This document shows positions 48,610 to 57,480 of a DNA stretch of 63,936 nucleotides, piece by piece (positions within the stretch are counted from its first letter, which is position 1; every line of letters begins with the position of its first letter). This stretch comes from Phycisphaerales bacterium (GTDB lineage: Bacteria; Planctomycetota; Phycisphaerae; Phycisphaerales; UBA1924): the NCBI GenBank assembly GCA_905339235.1, contig CAJPFG010000038.1:1-63936 (forward strand), given 5' to 3'. The notes under the pieces are model-generated. The model was not told the DNA's origin. It saw only the letters and a list, made by a program, of their open reading frames with translations, and did no database searches. The position numbers and the translations under genes are program-made.

Positions 48610-49358
48610 CCGTCATCATCGATGCCCACCAGCGAACACGCGGGCAGACGCTCCGATTGCCGCCGCAGTTCCCGGTGTAGCACCTCACGGTAGTGCGCCA
48701 GGCGGCGCTGCGCATCGTCGAGAACGCCCCCGAACGTCCGTGTCGAGTCGTTGTAGATCAGGCGGATGGGCAGTTCCCGAACCCGCAGCCGCTCGGCCGC
48801 GGCCTGGGCCCAGAACTGCATCGGGAACGCGTACCCCCGCACCGTCGGCCGCAACTTCCGCAGCGACGACACGCGATACGCCTTGAACCCGCAGAACGAG
48901 TCTGTGAGCAGCGTCCCAAGGCACCGCGAAAGCCGGCAGTTGAGTTCCGCCGTAATCGTCTGGTTGATGGCGCGACGGTCCGCCGGCGGCCGGTCGTTCC
49001 CCTCGCTCGCCCGCATGTACCGGGTGCCGCTGATGACGTCGTGCGTGTCCTCGCCCGCCGCCTCGACGAACGCCGGGATCGAGGCCGGCTCGTGCTGCTC
49101 GTCGCAGTCCATGGTGATGAGCCAGTCGAACTTCTCGTGGGCCGCGAACCGGAAGGCGTCGCGCATCGACGAGCCGTACCCCCGGTTCTTCACGTGCCGA
49201 ATCATCTCCACCGGATACTCGGGCATGATGCGCGGGGTCTGGTCGGTCGAGCCGTCGTCGATGACCAGTACGTTGGGGGTGATGGCCAGTACGCGCTCGA
49301 GCACGCGTCGGACGTACGAAGCCTCGTTGTATACAGGAATGGCAACCAGGGTCCGCAT
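48588..49358 (-). CDS. Family 2 glycosyltransferase (256 aa)
   Basis: The start MRTLVAIPVYNEASYVRRVL and VLVIDDGSTDQT plus ITMDCDEQHEP (the DxD motif) mark a GT-A enzyme of the dolichyl-phosphate mannose/glucose synthase type. GCGFK-like SFCGFKAYRV is typical of the family. It transfers a sugar to a lipid or polysaccharide acceptor at the cytoplasmic membrane side. GAGGAG precedes the ATG. The Cys-rich end (DDDGCECRCQ) is unusual. It overlaps the next gene. Confidence 0.88.
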   Translation of the reverse strand: MRTLVAIPVYNEASYVRRVLERVLAITPNVLVIDDGSTDQTPRIMPEYPVEMIRHVKNRGYGSSMRDAFRFAAHEKFDWLITMDCDEQHEPASIPAFVEAAGEDTHDVISGTRYMRASEGNDRPPADRRAINQTITAELNCRLSRCLGTLLTDSFCGFKAYRVSSLRKLRPTVRGYAFPMQFWAQAAAERLRVRELPIRLIYNDSTRTFGGVLDDAQRRLAHYREVLHRELRRQSERLPACSLVGIDDDGCECRCQ

Positions 49359-49471
49359 GCACGCCTCCTCGCTCTCTTATTGATGCCGTGCCGGGCTTGG
49401 ATGATACGAACAAAGGCCGCGTGGGGTTCGGGCGGTCGGATGGCGTCGAAGCATCGAGTGCCCGGCAGGCG

Positions 49472-50065
49472 TCAGGGAAGGGCCGGGAGCCCGGGCCCGA
49501 CGATGAGTTCCTTGGGAAGCGCGGGCGAACTCTGGCGGGTCCGTGCGAGGCTGGTGAAGGCCGCGAATCCGAAGGGCATGGGCTCGTCCTCGGGGCCGGT
49601 GGCCTGAGATTGCTGGGCGGCGGCCTTGACCTGCTCCATTAACTCGGCGTTGAGCGAGTGGAAGGCCCGGACCTCGTGGAGCGGCAGGGTAAAGGCCTGG
49701 CCCTCGGGGGTTTCGATCTGGAAAATGGTGCACTCGACCTCGGTGGAGAGGGCGCGGTCGGCCTCGTTGTCGGCGAGGCTGCACGCGAAGAGCGGGTAGA
49801 CCGCGCCGATGGGGATTCGTGCGCCCTGCGCGGTGATCACCGCGATGCGTCCGTCGAAGACGTCTTCTTCCTCGCCGGACTGCTGCTCGTTGTCGGAGCG
49901 CTGGGCCCAGATGGTGCTGAGGGAAGTCAGCAACTCGCGCACGACGTTGTGCCAAAACAACTCCCGCGTGGCCGCGACTTTCCGCGGATCGGTCCCGCCC
50001 GTCACGGGCGCGGGTCCCGCGCCCAGGTCCTGCGGGGCGGGTGCGGATCGTCGGGCTTTGGCCAT
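49472..50065 (-). CDS. Hypothetical protein (197 aa)
   Basis: The ATG at 50065 follows GGAGAG. The core (DGRIAVITAQGARIPIGAVY ... STEVECTIFQIETPEGQAFT ... PLHEVRAFHSLNAELMEQV) is a beta-rich domain of about 90 residues, with disordered Ala/Pro-rich flanks. No signal peptide or TM span. Not recognised. It may be regulatory. Confidence 0.5.
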   Translation of the reverse strand: MAKARRSAPAPQDLGAGPAPVTGGTDPRKVAATRELFWHNVVRELLTSLSTIWAQRSDNEQQSGEEEDVFDGRIAVITAQGARIPIGAVYPLFACSLADNEADRALSTEVECTIFQIETPEGQAFTLPLHEVRAFHSLNAELMEQVKAAAQQSQATGPEDEPMPFGFAAFTSLARTRQSSPALPKELIVGPGLPALP

Positions 50066-50111
50066 CGGGGACTCTCCTGAGCGCTGGGGAAGTGTAACGC
50101 GGTGGCGCGGC

Positions 50112-51236
50112 CTATTGGCCGGCGAAGAGCCGGGCCTTGGTCTCCAGCCTTTCGGAACGGTCGCGCTTTGCGCGAATCATCGAGCGCCACTTGGTGCCGA
50201 ATGTTGAAATGCGCTCGGCCTTGCTCTGGCCCGGGGCGGGTGTGCGGAACACCTCGGGTGTTTCGAGCAGGATCGCGTCCAGCCGATCCAGCGAGGCGTT
50301 CGCGCGGGCGAGCGACGCCCGCGCTTCCGCGGCGGCGCTGCGGTACCTGCTTGGGGCCACGCTGCGGGATTTGGGGTCCGCCAGGTCCAGGGCCTTGTCC
50401 GCGGCAAGGAGGGGCGCCTCGACGCTGTCCAGCAGGCTTTCAGCCTCGGCGCGGGCCGCGCGAAGGTTCGCGCCGATAGTGCGTCGCTCGACGCGTTCGG
50501 AAGTGATTCCCAGCGACTTGGCGGCGCTCCGCCAGTCTCTGGCGCTCGCGTCGGCCAATGACGCCGCGCGGAGGTTGGCGCCCGACATCCGAACGGTGCG
50601 CACACCATCGGCCAGGGTCGTGAGGTCGGTCGCTCCATCGGGCCGGTCGGCGCCGACGTGCAGCCGGGCGCCCGTGCCGGTGTTCACGAGCCAGAGCCCG
50701 TCGGGCGGCGAGGTGAGCACTCGTTCGAGGTCGCTGTTGGCCCCGCGCCGGCCCAATCGCAGCGACAGCCAGTCGGCAAGTTCCACGGTCAGGCCGTCCC
50801 ACGCGGTTTTGTCCGGGGCGAGGGCGTCGATATCCCCACGCGCGGATCCGTGGACCTCGAGGCGGTCCGCCGCGATCGTGCGGTCGGCGAAGAGCGAGAG
50901 CGTGAGTTGCCCGATGCCGACCCGCGCATCGTCTCCGCCTTCAAGCCAGGCAGCGACGGGCACGCGGGCCTCGCGGAGGGCCGCGGCCATGCGGTGCACC
51001 ACGTCCAGCCGCGCGGCGTTGCCGTTGAGTTCCAGCACCACGACCGAGGCGTTGAGTGCCGCGGCCTCGGCGAGCGCGGCCTCCAACTGCTCGGCGGCGC
51101 GCATGCAATCCAGGTCTTCGTTCAGATCGACGCGAATCGCCGGGCCCGGCCGGCTCGCGCCGGGCGGCTGTCCCGCTGTTTGATCTACGACCAGGGCCGA
51201 CAGAAGCACCGCCGTCAGCACGCGCCACGCGATCAT
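50112..51236 (-). CDS. Secreted protein, possible ClpP/crotonase-fold (374 aa)
   Basis: A signal peptide (MIAWRVLTAVLLSALVVDQT) leads the protein. Residues about 55-110 (ASVVVLELNGNAARLDVVHR ... ALREARVPVAAWLEG) recall the ClpP/SppA/NfeD fold, but no Ser-Lys pair is clear. The second half is a helical, Ala-rich coiled coil (RAARAEAESLLDSVEAPLLA). It starts 4 bases inside the MalK-type ATPase gene, so it is in the same operon. Role unknown. Confidence 0.5.
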   Translation of the reverse strand: MIAWRVLTAVLLSALVVDQTAGQPPGASRPGPAIRVDLNEDLDCMRAAEQLEAALAEAAALNASVVVLELNGNAARLDVVHRMAAALREARVPVAAWLEGGDDARVGIGQLTLSLFADRTIAADRLEVHGSARGDIDALAPDKTAWDGLTVELADWLSLRLGRRGANSDLERVLTSPPDGLWLVNTGTGARLHVGADRPDGATDLTTLADGVRTVRMSGANLRAASLADASARDWRSAAKSLGITSERVERRTIGANLRAARAEAESLLDSVEAPLLAADKALDLADPKSRSVAPSRYRSAAAEARASLARANASLDRLDAILLETPEVFRTPAPGQSKAERISTFGTKWRSMIRAKRDRSERLETKARLFAGQ

Positions 51237-52318
51237 CCCAAGACCTCCACATCGAGCCTGCGTCCGACTGCGTCGGGCTCGAAGAACGACGCATGGACGG
51301 TTTGCACTTCGACACGCACCGTTTCACCGGCCTTGGCTTCGGCCGGGCTGGCGGCCAGCAGCGCCCCGCCGGGCAGCCGAAGAAAGACGTCCGACCGCTC
51401 CACCAGCCGTTCGACGCGCGCCACCGGCAGCCGCCACTCCCCGGCCCCGAGTCGCACACGCGAGGGCCGAACGCCTAGCAGCACTTCGCCCTCCGCGGCG
51501 CGCGAAGCCTCGCGGCCTCGAAACCCCGCAAGGGCCACGCGGGGCAGGTCGCCCGCGGGGGCGAACCACGCGCCAGCATCCTGCACGACGCGGCCGGGGA
51601 TGAAACTCATCGGCGGCCGACCGACGAAAGCGGCAATGAACCGATTCGCCGGCTTCTGGTAGATCTCTTCGGGCGAGCCCTCCTGATCGATCCGGCCTTC
51701 GCGCATCACCGCGAGGCGCTCTCCCAGCGCAAAGGCCTCGTCCTGATCGTGCGTCACGAGAATGACGGTGGCGTTGAGGCGGGCGCGGATCTCGGCGATT
51801 TCGGCCCGCGCGATGGCCGCGGCGGATGCGTCCAGACTCGCGGTGGGTTCGTCGAGCAGCATGACCTTGGCGCCGCGGACCAGTTCGCGGGCCAGGGCCG
51901 CCCGTCGCCGCTCGCCGCCGGAGATTTCGCCGGGGGCGCGGGCGAGGACGTGGGCGATTCCCAGGGCGGCCGCGGATTCGTGCACGCGCTGCTGCGCCTC
52001 GGTTCTGGTGGCGCGCCCGGCGGCCATGGCGATGCTCTCGCCGATGGTGAGGTGGGGGTAGAGGCCGGCATCCTGGGCGATGAGCCCGACGCCGCGCTGA
52101 GCGGGGGCCAGGCCGGAGGCGTCGGCATTGTCCAGCCGCACGGCGCCCGAAGAGGGTTCTTCGAGCCCGGCGATCACCCGAAGGAGCGTGGACTTGCCGC
52201 AGCCAGAGGGCCCGAGCACCGCCAGCGCGCTCCCTCGCGCGGCGCGCAGCGAGAGTCCGCGCAGGGCCTGGGCCCCGCCCGGATAACGCTTCACGAGATC
52301 CACGCATTCCACCCGCAT
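51233..52318 (-). CDS. MalK/UgpC-type ABC transporter ATP-binding protein
   Basis: The 361-residue ATPase has Walker A GPSGCGKST (36-44), signature ISGGERRRAAL, Walker B VMLLDEPTASLD and the switch His in VTHDQDEA. A regulatory OB-like TOBE domain follows (PMSFIPGRVVQDAGAWFAPA ... GVRPSRVRLGAG), as in MalK and UgpC, which drive uptake of sugars or glycerol-3-phosphate. TAGGCT lies 9 bases ahead of the ATG. Its permeases are not in the window, so the substrate is open. The next gene overlaps its end by 4 bases. Confidence 0.88.
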   Translation of the reverse strand: MRVECVDLVKRYPGGAQALRGLSLRAARGSALAVLGPSGCGKSTLLRVIAGLEEPSSGAVRLDNADASGLAPAQRGVGLIAQDAGLYPHLTIGESIAMAAGRATRTEAQQRVHESAAALGIAHVLARAPGEISGGERRRAALARELVRGAKVMLLDEPTASLDASAAAIARAEIAEIRARLNATVILVTHDQDEAFALGERLAVMREGRIDQEGSPEEIYQKPANRFIAAFVGRPPMSFIPGRVVQDAGAWFAPAGDLPRVALAGFRGREASRAAEGEVLLGVRPSRVRLGAGEWRLPVARVERLVERSDVFLRLPGGALLAASPAEAKAGETVRVEVQTVHASFFEPDAVGRRLDVEVLG

Positions 52319-52482
52319 CGCTGCGACAGCCTACCGCAAACGGGGGATCGCCGGTTGCACGCCGGCACCCGTCCTTCGCCAGACGGTACAACCGGAACCA
52401 AGGCGAGCGGAGCGGGATGCTCCGAGAAAGTCGCGCCCCCCGGCTTCCGATGCTGGCCTGAGACCAGCCAAGGAGGGCTCGC

Positions 52483-52695
52483 ATGGGACCGTCCGAGAAG
52501 GCATTCAACCAAGTCAAGAACATCCTGGGCAAGTTGGATCGATCCATCGACAACCTGCGCCAGCAACGCACCACGCCCACCCCCGCGCTGGTGGCCCCGA
52601 CGAACGCGGAAACGCTGCGGATCGTCCCCGCCCCGGCCCCGCCGCCGCGCTCGAACAGCGCGTTCGGACGGGCGACGCCGATCCGTCAGAACTGA
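52483..52695 (+). CDS. Small hypothetical protein (70 aa)
   Basis: MGPSEKAFNQVKNILGKLDR is a helical start, the rest is Pro/Ala-rich and disordered. GGAGG precedes the ATG at a good distance. No family recognised. It lies alone between divergent and convergent neighbours. Confidence 0.5.
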   Translation: MGPSEKAFNQVKNILGKLDRSIDNLRQQRTTPTPALVAPTNAETLRIVPAPAPPPRSNSAFGRATPIRQN

Positions 52696-52738
52696 TCGAC
52701 CAAGCGTGCTGATCCTGCCGCCCGCGGTCCGCCCGCGG

Positions 52739-53719
52739 TCACACGGATGCCGCGTACTCCGCGAACGCTGCGCGGAACGGGCGCGGGTTCAGGCCCAGGT
52801 CGGCTTTCACCTTTTCGAGGTTGGCCGTGGCGTCTTCCGTGCCCATGACCGCCATGCCCTCGTCGAAGGGGAGCAGCGAGCCCAGGCCCATCATCCCCGC
52901 GGCCTTCGCGGCCAGGCCCGCGGCGTGTCCGGGGATGCCGTGCGGCTCCAGGTCGCGGTTGGCGCCGTGCACGTGATCGCGGATGTGGCGGAGCATGTCG
53001 GGGAAGGAGAGCGCCTCGGAGCCGACGAGGTTGTACACCTCGCCGAACGTCGTTTCATTGGGCAGGCAGGCCGCGAAGGCCTTGGCGGCGTCGCGCACGT
53101 CTATCGGCTGCACCATCGGGTCGGCGAAACTGACGGCGCCCAGCGGCACACGCTTGTCCTCGACCTCGCGGGAGAAGTAGGGGATGAAGAGCCACGGGGC
53201 GTGGTGCCCGCCGGCCCAGCGCTTGGCGAGGTGCACGAACTCGCCTTCGGGGCCGTGGATCAGGCTCGGGCGCAGAATCGTCCAGTCGAGGGAAGAGGTT
53301 CGGACGGCCTTCTCGGCCTCCCACTTGGTGCGCTGGTACTCGCACGAGGCCACGTCGCGGACGTTGAGGGCCGACATCTGCACGAATCGCCGGACGCTCA
53401 GTGCCTCGCACCGCTCGACGAGCAGGCGGGTGGCGCGGGTGTGCACGCGTTCAAAGGTCTGGCCGTTGGGCGCTTCGCGGATGATGCCCAGGAGATTGAT
53501 GCAGGCCTGGGCCGCGTTCAGCATCTCGTCCACGCGGGGGCGGTCCAGCGCGTCGCCCTGGATGACGGTGACCCGGGCGGAGGGCAGGAGCGTCCGGGCC
53601 TTGGCCCGGTCGCGCACGAGGGCGCGCACCTGGTAGCCGGCCGCGACCAGTTCGCGGACGACATAGCGGCCCACAAAGCCCGTAGCGCCCGTTACTGCGA
53701 CCGTCGTAATCGTGTTCAT
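52739..53719 (-). CDS. NAD(P)-binding atypical SDR, NDUFA9-like
   Basis: The N-terminal glycine motif VAVTGATGFVGRYV binds NAD(P). The following VRALVRDRAKARTLLPSARV and VHTRATRLLVERCEALSVRR and MSALNVRDVASCEYQRTKWE (Y..K pair in YQRTK) fit the NmrA/NDUFA9-type atypical SDR, which binds rather than reduces in complex I subunits. The ATG at 53719 is chosen because the upstream part has no known fold. It diverges from the FecE-like ATPase. Substrate unknown. Confidence 0.8.
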   Translation of the reverse strand: MNTITTVAVTGATGFVGRYVVRELVAAGYQVRALVRDRAKARTLLPSARVTVIQGDALDRPRVDEMLNAAQACINLLGIIREAPNGQTFERVHTRATRLLVERCEALSVRRFVQMSALNVRDVASCEYQRTKWEAEKAVRTSSLDWTILRPSLIHGPEGEFVHLAKRWAGGHHAPWLFIPYFSREVEDKRVPLGAVSFADPMVQPIDVRDAAKAFAACLPNETTFGEVYNLVGSEALSFPDMLRHIRDHVHGANRDLEPHGIPGHAAGLAAKAAGMMGLGSLLPFDEGMAVMGTEDATANLEKVKADLGLNPRPFRAAFAEYAASV

Positions 53720-53769
53720 GCGGTGTGACGGTAGGAAACCTCGGGTTGGTCCGTCCGATACCATCCGTT

Positions 53770-54567
53770 GTGACCCTTCGCGCCGCGGACATCGCGTTTT
53801 CGTACGAGCCCTCGCGCCCGGTGCTCACCGGGGTAACCGCCGAGTTTCCAGCGGGGCGGATCACGGCCGTGATCGGGCCCAACGGGGCCGGAAAATCCAC
53901 GCTGCTGCGGCTTTTGGCGGGCGTCGCGGTCCCTTCGCGGGGCGTGGTGACGATGGGGGCCCGGCCGATCCTCGGGGCACTCTCGCGACAGGAGCGGGCT
54001 CGGCGCGTGGCGCTGATACCCCAGCACAGCGAGGTCGCATTTCCGTTCGCGATTCGCGAGGTGGTGAGGATGGGGCTGTACGCCGCGGAGCGGTCCGACG
54101 GCGTCGCGATTGTCGAGGGGGCGCTGCGGCAGGTGGGACTGAGCGATCGGGCCGACGACCCGTTCGGCACTCTTTCGGCGGGGCAGCGGCAGCGGGTGAC
54201 GCTGGCGCGGGCGATGGCGCAACTCGATCTCACCGGCGAGTCGGACGGCGCGGGCAAGGCTCTGCTGGCGGATGAGCCGGTCTCGGCGATGGACCCGGCC
54301 CACGCGCTGCACGCGATGGAGATGCTGCGCGATCTGGCGCTCCGCGGCCTGTGCGTGGTGGCGGTGCTGCACGATTTGGCGCTGGTCCTGCGGTTCGCGT
54401 CGCGCGTCGCGGTGCTGGGGCCGACCGGCGTGCTGGTGGCCGAGGGACCGACCGAGACCACTCTGGAGCCTGAGGCGCTGGCGAAGGTGTTCGGCGTGAG
54501 GTTCGAGCCGCTGATGGCCGGGGGACGGGTGGTGGCGCTGTCGCCCCAGTCGGCGACGCCGGTGTGA
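53770..54567 (+). CDS. FecE/BtuD-type ABC transporter ATP-binding protein
   Basis: A 265-residue ATPase: Walker A GPNGAGKST (36-44), signature LSAGQRQRVTLA, Walker B ALLADEPVSAMD and VLHDLAL. This set is that of iron-siderophore/heme/cobalamin importers. The GTG at 53770 has TACCAT 5 bases ahead and starts directly before the domain; a GTG at 53725 is the alternative. The Lys between CysLeu GKALLADEP is normal. The BtuF-like protein at 46279 could be its binding protein; permease not seen. Confidence 0.85.
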   Translation: MTLRAADIAFSYEPSRPVLTGVTAEFPAGRITAVIGPNGAGKSTLLRLLAGVAVPSRGVVTMGARPILGALSRQERARRVALIPQHSEVAFPFAIREVVRMGLYAAERSDGVAIVEGALRQVGLSDRADDPFGTLSAGQRQRVTLARAMAQLDLTGESDGAGKALLADEPVSAMDPAHALHAMEMLRDLALRGLCVVAVLHDLALVLRFASRVAVLGPTGVLVAEGPTETTLEPEALAKVFGVRFEPLMAGGRVVALSPQSATPV

Positions 54568-54589
54568 TAGACTCTGACTGGAGCACCGC

Positions 54590-55360
54590 GTGATCAAGCA
54601 GATTCTCCAATACATCGGCAACCATCCGCAGAGCCTGTGGCTGCTCGTGATCGTCGGGGTGCCGTTGATTCGGGGGATCCTGAAGGCTCTGGGCGAGCAG
54701 AAGAAAAAGAGCGAGGTCCTCGCGACGCGGAAGCGGGCGGAGGCCGAGTCGCTGCGAACCGGGCGCCCGGTGGACACGCACCCCTCCGGGCCGGCGGCAG
54801 TGTCCGCCCGCGAGCGGCTGGAAGTCCTTGCCGAGCGGCGCCGCCAACTGATGGCCCAGGCGCAGGCCCAAGCACAAGCGCAGGCCCAAGCCCACGCGCA
54901 GGCGCGACCTCCGACGCGGTCTCAACTTCCCACCGCCTCGCGCATGTCCCGTCCGGCGGCGCGGGCGCCCGCGGGCCCCGTGCGCCAAGTTCGACTTCCC
55001 GGCGGGATTGTGCTGGAAGTGCCGGTTGAACTCCCGCAGTCCCGGGAGCGTGCCCGCCAACCGATTCCCGCCGCTCCACAGCAGCGGGCAGGCGACAAAA
55101 AACGCACCCCAGAGCAGCGTCGGCGCATCGCGGAGGAGCGGGTGCAATCTGACGCGGAGGCGGTGGCTCAGGATAAGCGGCGGCGCGATGCCCTCAAGCC
55201 CACGGAGCCCGATCCGATTCCCGAAGCGCACGCACCGGGGGCCCAGCCGCGGCGGACGGTGCTGAATCCGGCGGTCATGTTCCGGCCGACCACGAAAGCC
55301 GAATGGCGCCGGGCGCTCATCATGAATGAGATCCTGTCGCCGCCGATCTGCATGCGGTAA
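54590..55360 (+). CDS. Single-TM protein with AQ-repeat and PPxCMR-type end (256 aa)
   Basis: The GTG start follows GGAG. One TM span (SLWLLVIVGVPLIRGILKAL) is followed by a long disordered, charged region including an alternating Ala-Gln stretch (about 54856-54903). The last residues EWRRALIMNEILSPPICMR match a C-terminal motif recurrent in planctomycete proteins with one TM helix. The function is not known. It starts 22 bases after the ATPase, so it may share its transcript. Confidence 0.6.
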   Translation: MIKQILQYIGNHPQSLWLLVIVGVPLIRGILKALGEQKKKSEVLATRKRAEAESLRTGRPVDTHPSGPAAVSARERLEVLAERRRQLMAQAQAQAQAQAQAHAQARPPTRSQLPTASRMSRPAARAPAGPVRQVRLPGGIVLEVPVELPQSRERARQPIPAAPQQRAGDKKRTPEQRRRIAEERVQSDAEAVAQDKRRRDALKPTEPDPIPEAHAPGAQPRRTVLNPAVMFRPTTKAEWRRALIMNEILSPPICMR

Positions 55361-55364
55361 CCCG

Positions 55365-55925
55365 TCACTTCCGTTCGCACGGATACCCGCCCACGACGAT
55401 CCTGAAGGATCGCGACGCCCCCGGATCGTCGTATTCCGCGGCCAGTTTGGCGACCTCGCTCACCAGATCTTCCGCGAACGCCCGCTCATCCGCCGGGGTG
55501 GCGAATCGGATGTCGGTCTCCGTCGCGAGCGTTGCCACGGGCCGGTTGCCCTGGGCCGAGACTTCGCGGATGGCCCGCGCGGCCGCGGCGATCAGGCTTT
55601 CGGGGGAATAGCGGTCCGTGCACGCTTCCGACGGCGAGACTTCTCCCAGGATTTCCGGGCTGAGCACAAATGCTCGGGCCACCGCCTGCACCACCCGCTC
55701 CGTGCAGTTGCCCTTTTTCTGCTCGCGAACCAGCCGCACGAGCCCGGCGGTCTCCAGTTCGCGGAGGTGGTAGTTCGCCCGTTGGCGCGGCAAGCCGAGC
55801 CGGCGGGCCAGACCGCTGGCGGAGTCGGGCTCTCGCAGTTCCCGGAGGATCCGCACCCGCGTTGGCTCCAGAAGGGCGGCGGCCTGATCGAGGCGAGATA
55901 TGACCAGAAGCGGGAGCAGCGGCAT
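55365..55925 (-). CDS. ArsR-type transcriptional regulator (186 aa)
   Basis: The N-terminal winged helix reads LEPTRVRILRELREPDSASG then LARRLGLPRQRANYHLRELE, the ArsR/SmtB pattern, with a recognition helix QRANYHLREL. The C-terminal half (SEACTDRYSPESLIAAAARA) may bind a ligand or control dimerisation; no clear metal-binding Cys set. The promoter is TTGATA-N16-TACACT with the -10 ending 7 bases before the ATG, a leaderless transcript. It diverges from nothing close and faces convergent AQ-repeat gene. Confidence 0.75.
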   Translation of the reverse strand: MPLLPLLVISRLDQAAALLEPTRVRILRELREPDSASGLARRLGLPRQRANYHLRELETAGLVRLVREQKKGNCTERVVQAVARAFVLSPEILGEVSPSEACTDRYSPESLIAAAARAIREVSAQGNRPVATLATETDIRFATPADERAFAEDLVSEVAKLAAEYDDPGASRSFRIVVGGYPCERK

Positions 55926-55932
55926 GCGGTGT

Positions 55933-55960
55933 AGTGTATGCCGACAATATTGGCTATCAA
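55933..55960 (-). promoter_or_regulatory. Promoter of the ArsR-type gene
   Basis: TTGATA (55960-55955) and TACACT (55938-55933) are 16 bases apart, and the ATG at 55925 is 7 bases after the -10. It is one of the best matches to sigma-70 consensus in the window and implies a leaderless mRNA. Confidence 0.65.
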
Positions 55961-55992
55961 GACTAGATGATCGGACAAGGGCAATTTGACTG

Positions 55993-56673
55993 TCACTGCT
56001 TTCGTCCTATAACGATGCCGTTTCGAGTTGGGATGCAGCCTGCGTCGAATCGGTTGTCGTTCGCAAGATTGCGATTAAATCGGTCCATCGCGTCGCGGTC
56101 GGGGTCGCCGGGCGGGTCGCAGATCCACCAGCGAGAAGCGATCGCGTTGTCGGCGGTGAAGAGTCCGCCGGGTCGGAGCATGGGGGCGATGAACTCAAAG
56201 TAGGCCGCGTACTCACGTTTGGTCGCGTCGAGGAAGACCAGGTCCAGGGACGCGGGGCCGAGGGTTCGCGCCAGCCGCGGGAGGGCTTGGAGGGCGGGCT
56301 CGACGACAATCTCCACGCGATCGGTGACGCCCGCGGCGGCGAACTCGGCGTGGGCGAAGGCGGCGTGTTTGCCTTCGAACTCGATCGTGATCAGCGAGCC
56401 GCCCGCGGACAGGCCTCGGGCGAGGTGAATGCCCGAGTATCCGGCGAGAGTTCCGACCTCGAGCACGCGGCCGGTAGAGCGAGGTTCGCCGGTGGCGATG
56501 CGAGCGAGCAGGGTCAGCAAACGCCCGGCTTCGGGTGAAACGGCGATATCGGGCAGGCCGCTGGCAACCGCCCGGGACATGAGCGTCTGGAGTTGGCGAT
56601 CCTGCGGGTCGTCGCCGAAGACCTCGGCGAGGTAGGCGTTGGTCGCGTTCCAGCGCTGCGGGGTCATCTCCAT
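55993..56673 (-). CDS. O-methyltransferase (CCoAOMT-like)
   Basis: The 226-residue enzyme has VLEVGTLAGYSGIHLARGL (S-adenosylmethionine motif I), LITIEFEGKHAAFAHAEFAA and LDLVFLDATKREYAAYFEFI (motif with D and K that holds metal and substrate), then GGLFTADNAI, the layout of family 3 O-methyltransferases. It should methylate a catechol or similar. TAGACT ends 6 bases before the ATG. Not in an operon. Confidence 0.88.
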   Translation of the reverse strand: MEMTPQRWNATNAYLAEVFGDDPQDRQLQTLMSRAVASGLPDIAVSPEAGRLLTLLARIATGEPRSTGRVLEVGTLAGYSGIHLARGLSAGGSLITIEFEGKHAAFAHAEFAAAGVTDRVEIVVEPALQALPRLARTLGPASLDLVFLDATKREYAAYFEFIAPMLRPGGLFTADNAIASRWWICDPPGDPDRDAMDRFNRNLANDNRFDAGCIPTRNGIVIGRKQ

Positions 56674-56719
56674 GCGGCGAGTCTACCCGGATGGGATGCC
56701 CGCGAAAACAGTAACGGGC

Positions 56720-57412
56720 TCAGGCCGGGGCGGTAGGGGGATTCGTCGGCTGGGACTTGCGACGCAGGGCAGTCCATGCGCTGAACATGCCGCGCTTGGC
56801 GGCCTGGGCCGGGGGCGAGGCCGCGGCTTTCTGGACGGCGTTGCGCGTGACCTTGGCGGCGTGAACGCCCTTGATGTAGGCGTTCCCCATGCCTCGACCG
56901 GCGCCGAACGCGGCGTCTTTGATTCCGCCGGCGGTCATCCGGCAGCGGCCCCAGAAAGTCTTGGGTTCCTGCTCGGCTTGGCGGCGCGCGACGTGGCGCA
57001 CGATGTACAGCGTGCCGACCGATGCCATGAGCGTTGCCCAGATCCACAGAGCCCAGGCGCGGCCGTCGGTGATCGCGCCCTCATCCGCGAGGCTGCTGGC
57101 GATGGCCGCGCTCGCAATGGAGAGGATGGCCGTACTGACAAAGCCGCCTCGCAAGGGTCCGATGGGCGGCTTGGCGGGGGCGGGGGTCGAATCGGTGATT
57201 TCGAAGGCCTTGGACTGGTCGGGCGCGAAGCGCGGGGCGTCGGTGTGCGGGTTTGGCGGGGGCGGGGCATCGGGCGGGGCAATCGTCGCCGAGCCCGCCG
57301 CCCGCCGCGTATCCGAATCATCGAAGGCCCACCACAGTCCCTTGTAGCAGGTCCAGAGCAGCCACACCGGGGCGAAAACCACGCGCCACAAGATCCGAAG
57401 GACGTCCCACAT
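56720..57412 (-). CDS. Membrane protein of unknown function (230 aa)
   Basis: The ATG at 57412 follows GGAGG. Hydrophobic spans lie near the start (MWDVLRILWRVVFAPVWLLW) and at about 105-145 (FVSTAILSIASAAIASSLAD, ALWIWATLMASVGTLYIVRH). Between them is a Pro-rich, probably cytoplasmic loop. The end is basic. No family recognised. The upstream in-frame extension has no ribosome site. Confidence 0.55.
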   Translation of the reverse strand: MWDVLRILWRVVFAPVWLLWTCYKGLWWAFDDSDTRRAAGSATIAPPDAPPPPNPHTDAPRFAPDQSKAFEITDSTPAPAKPPIGPLRGGFVSTAILSIASAAIASSLADEGAITDGRAWALWIWATLMASVGTLYIVRHVARRQAEQEPKTFWGRCRMTAGGIKDAAFGAGRGMGNAYIKGVHAAKVTRNAVQKAAASPPAQAAKRGMFSAWTALRRKSQPTNPPTAPA

Positions 57413-57480
57413 GGCGGCACCTCCGCGGGCCTCCCCGCGAGATGTTCTTGGGAACACTCGCAGCCCATTTTCACAGGGAG

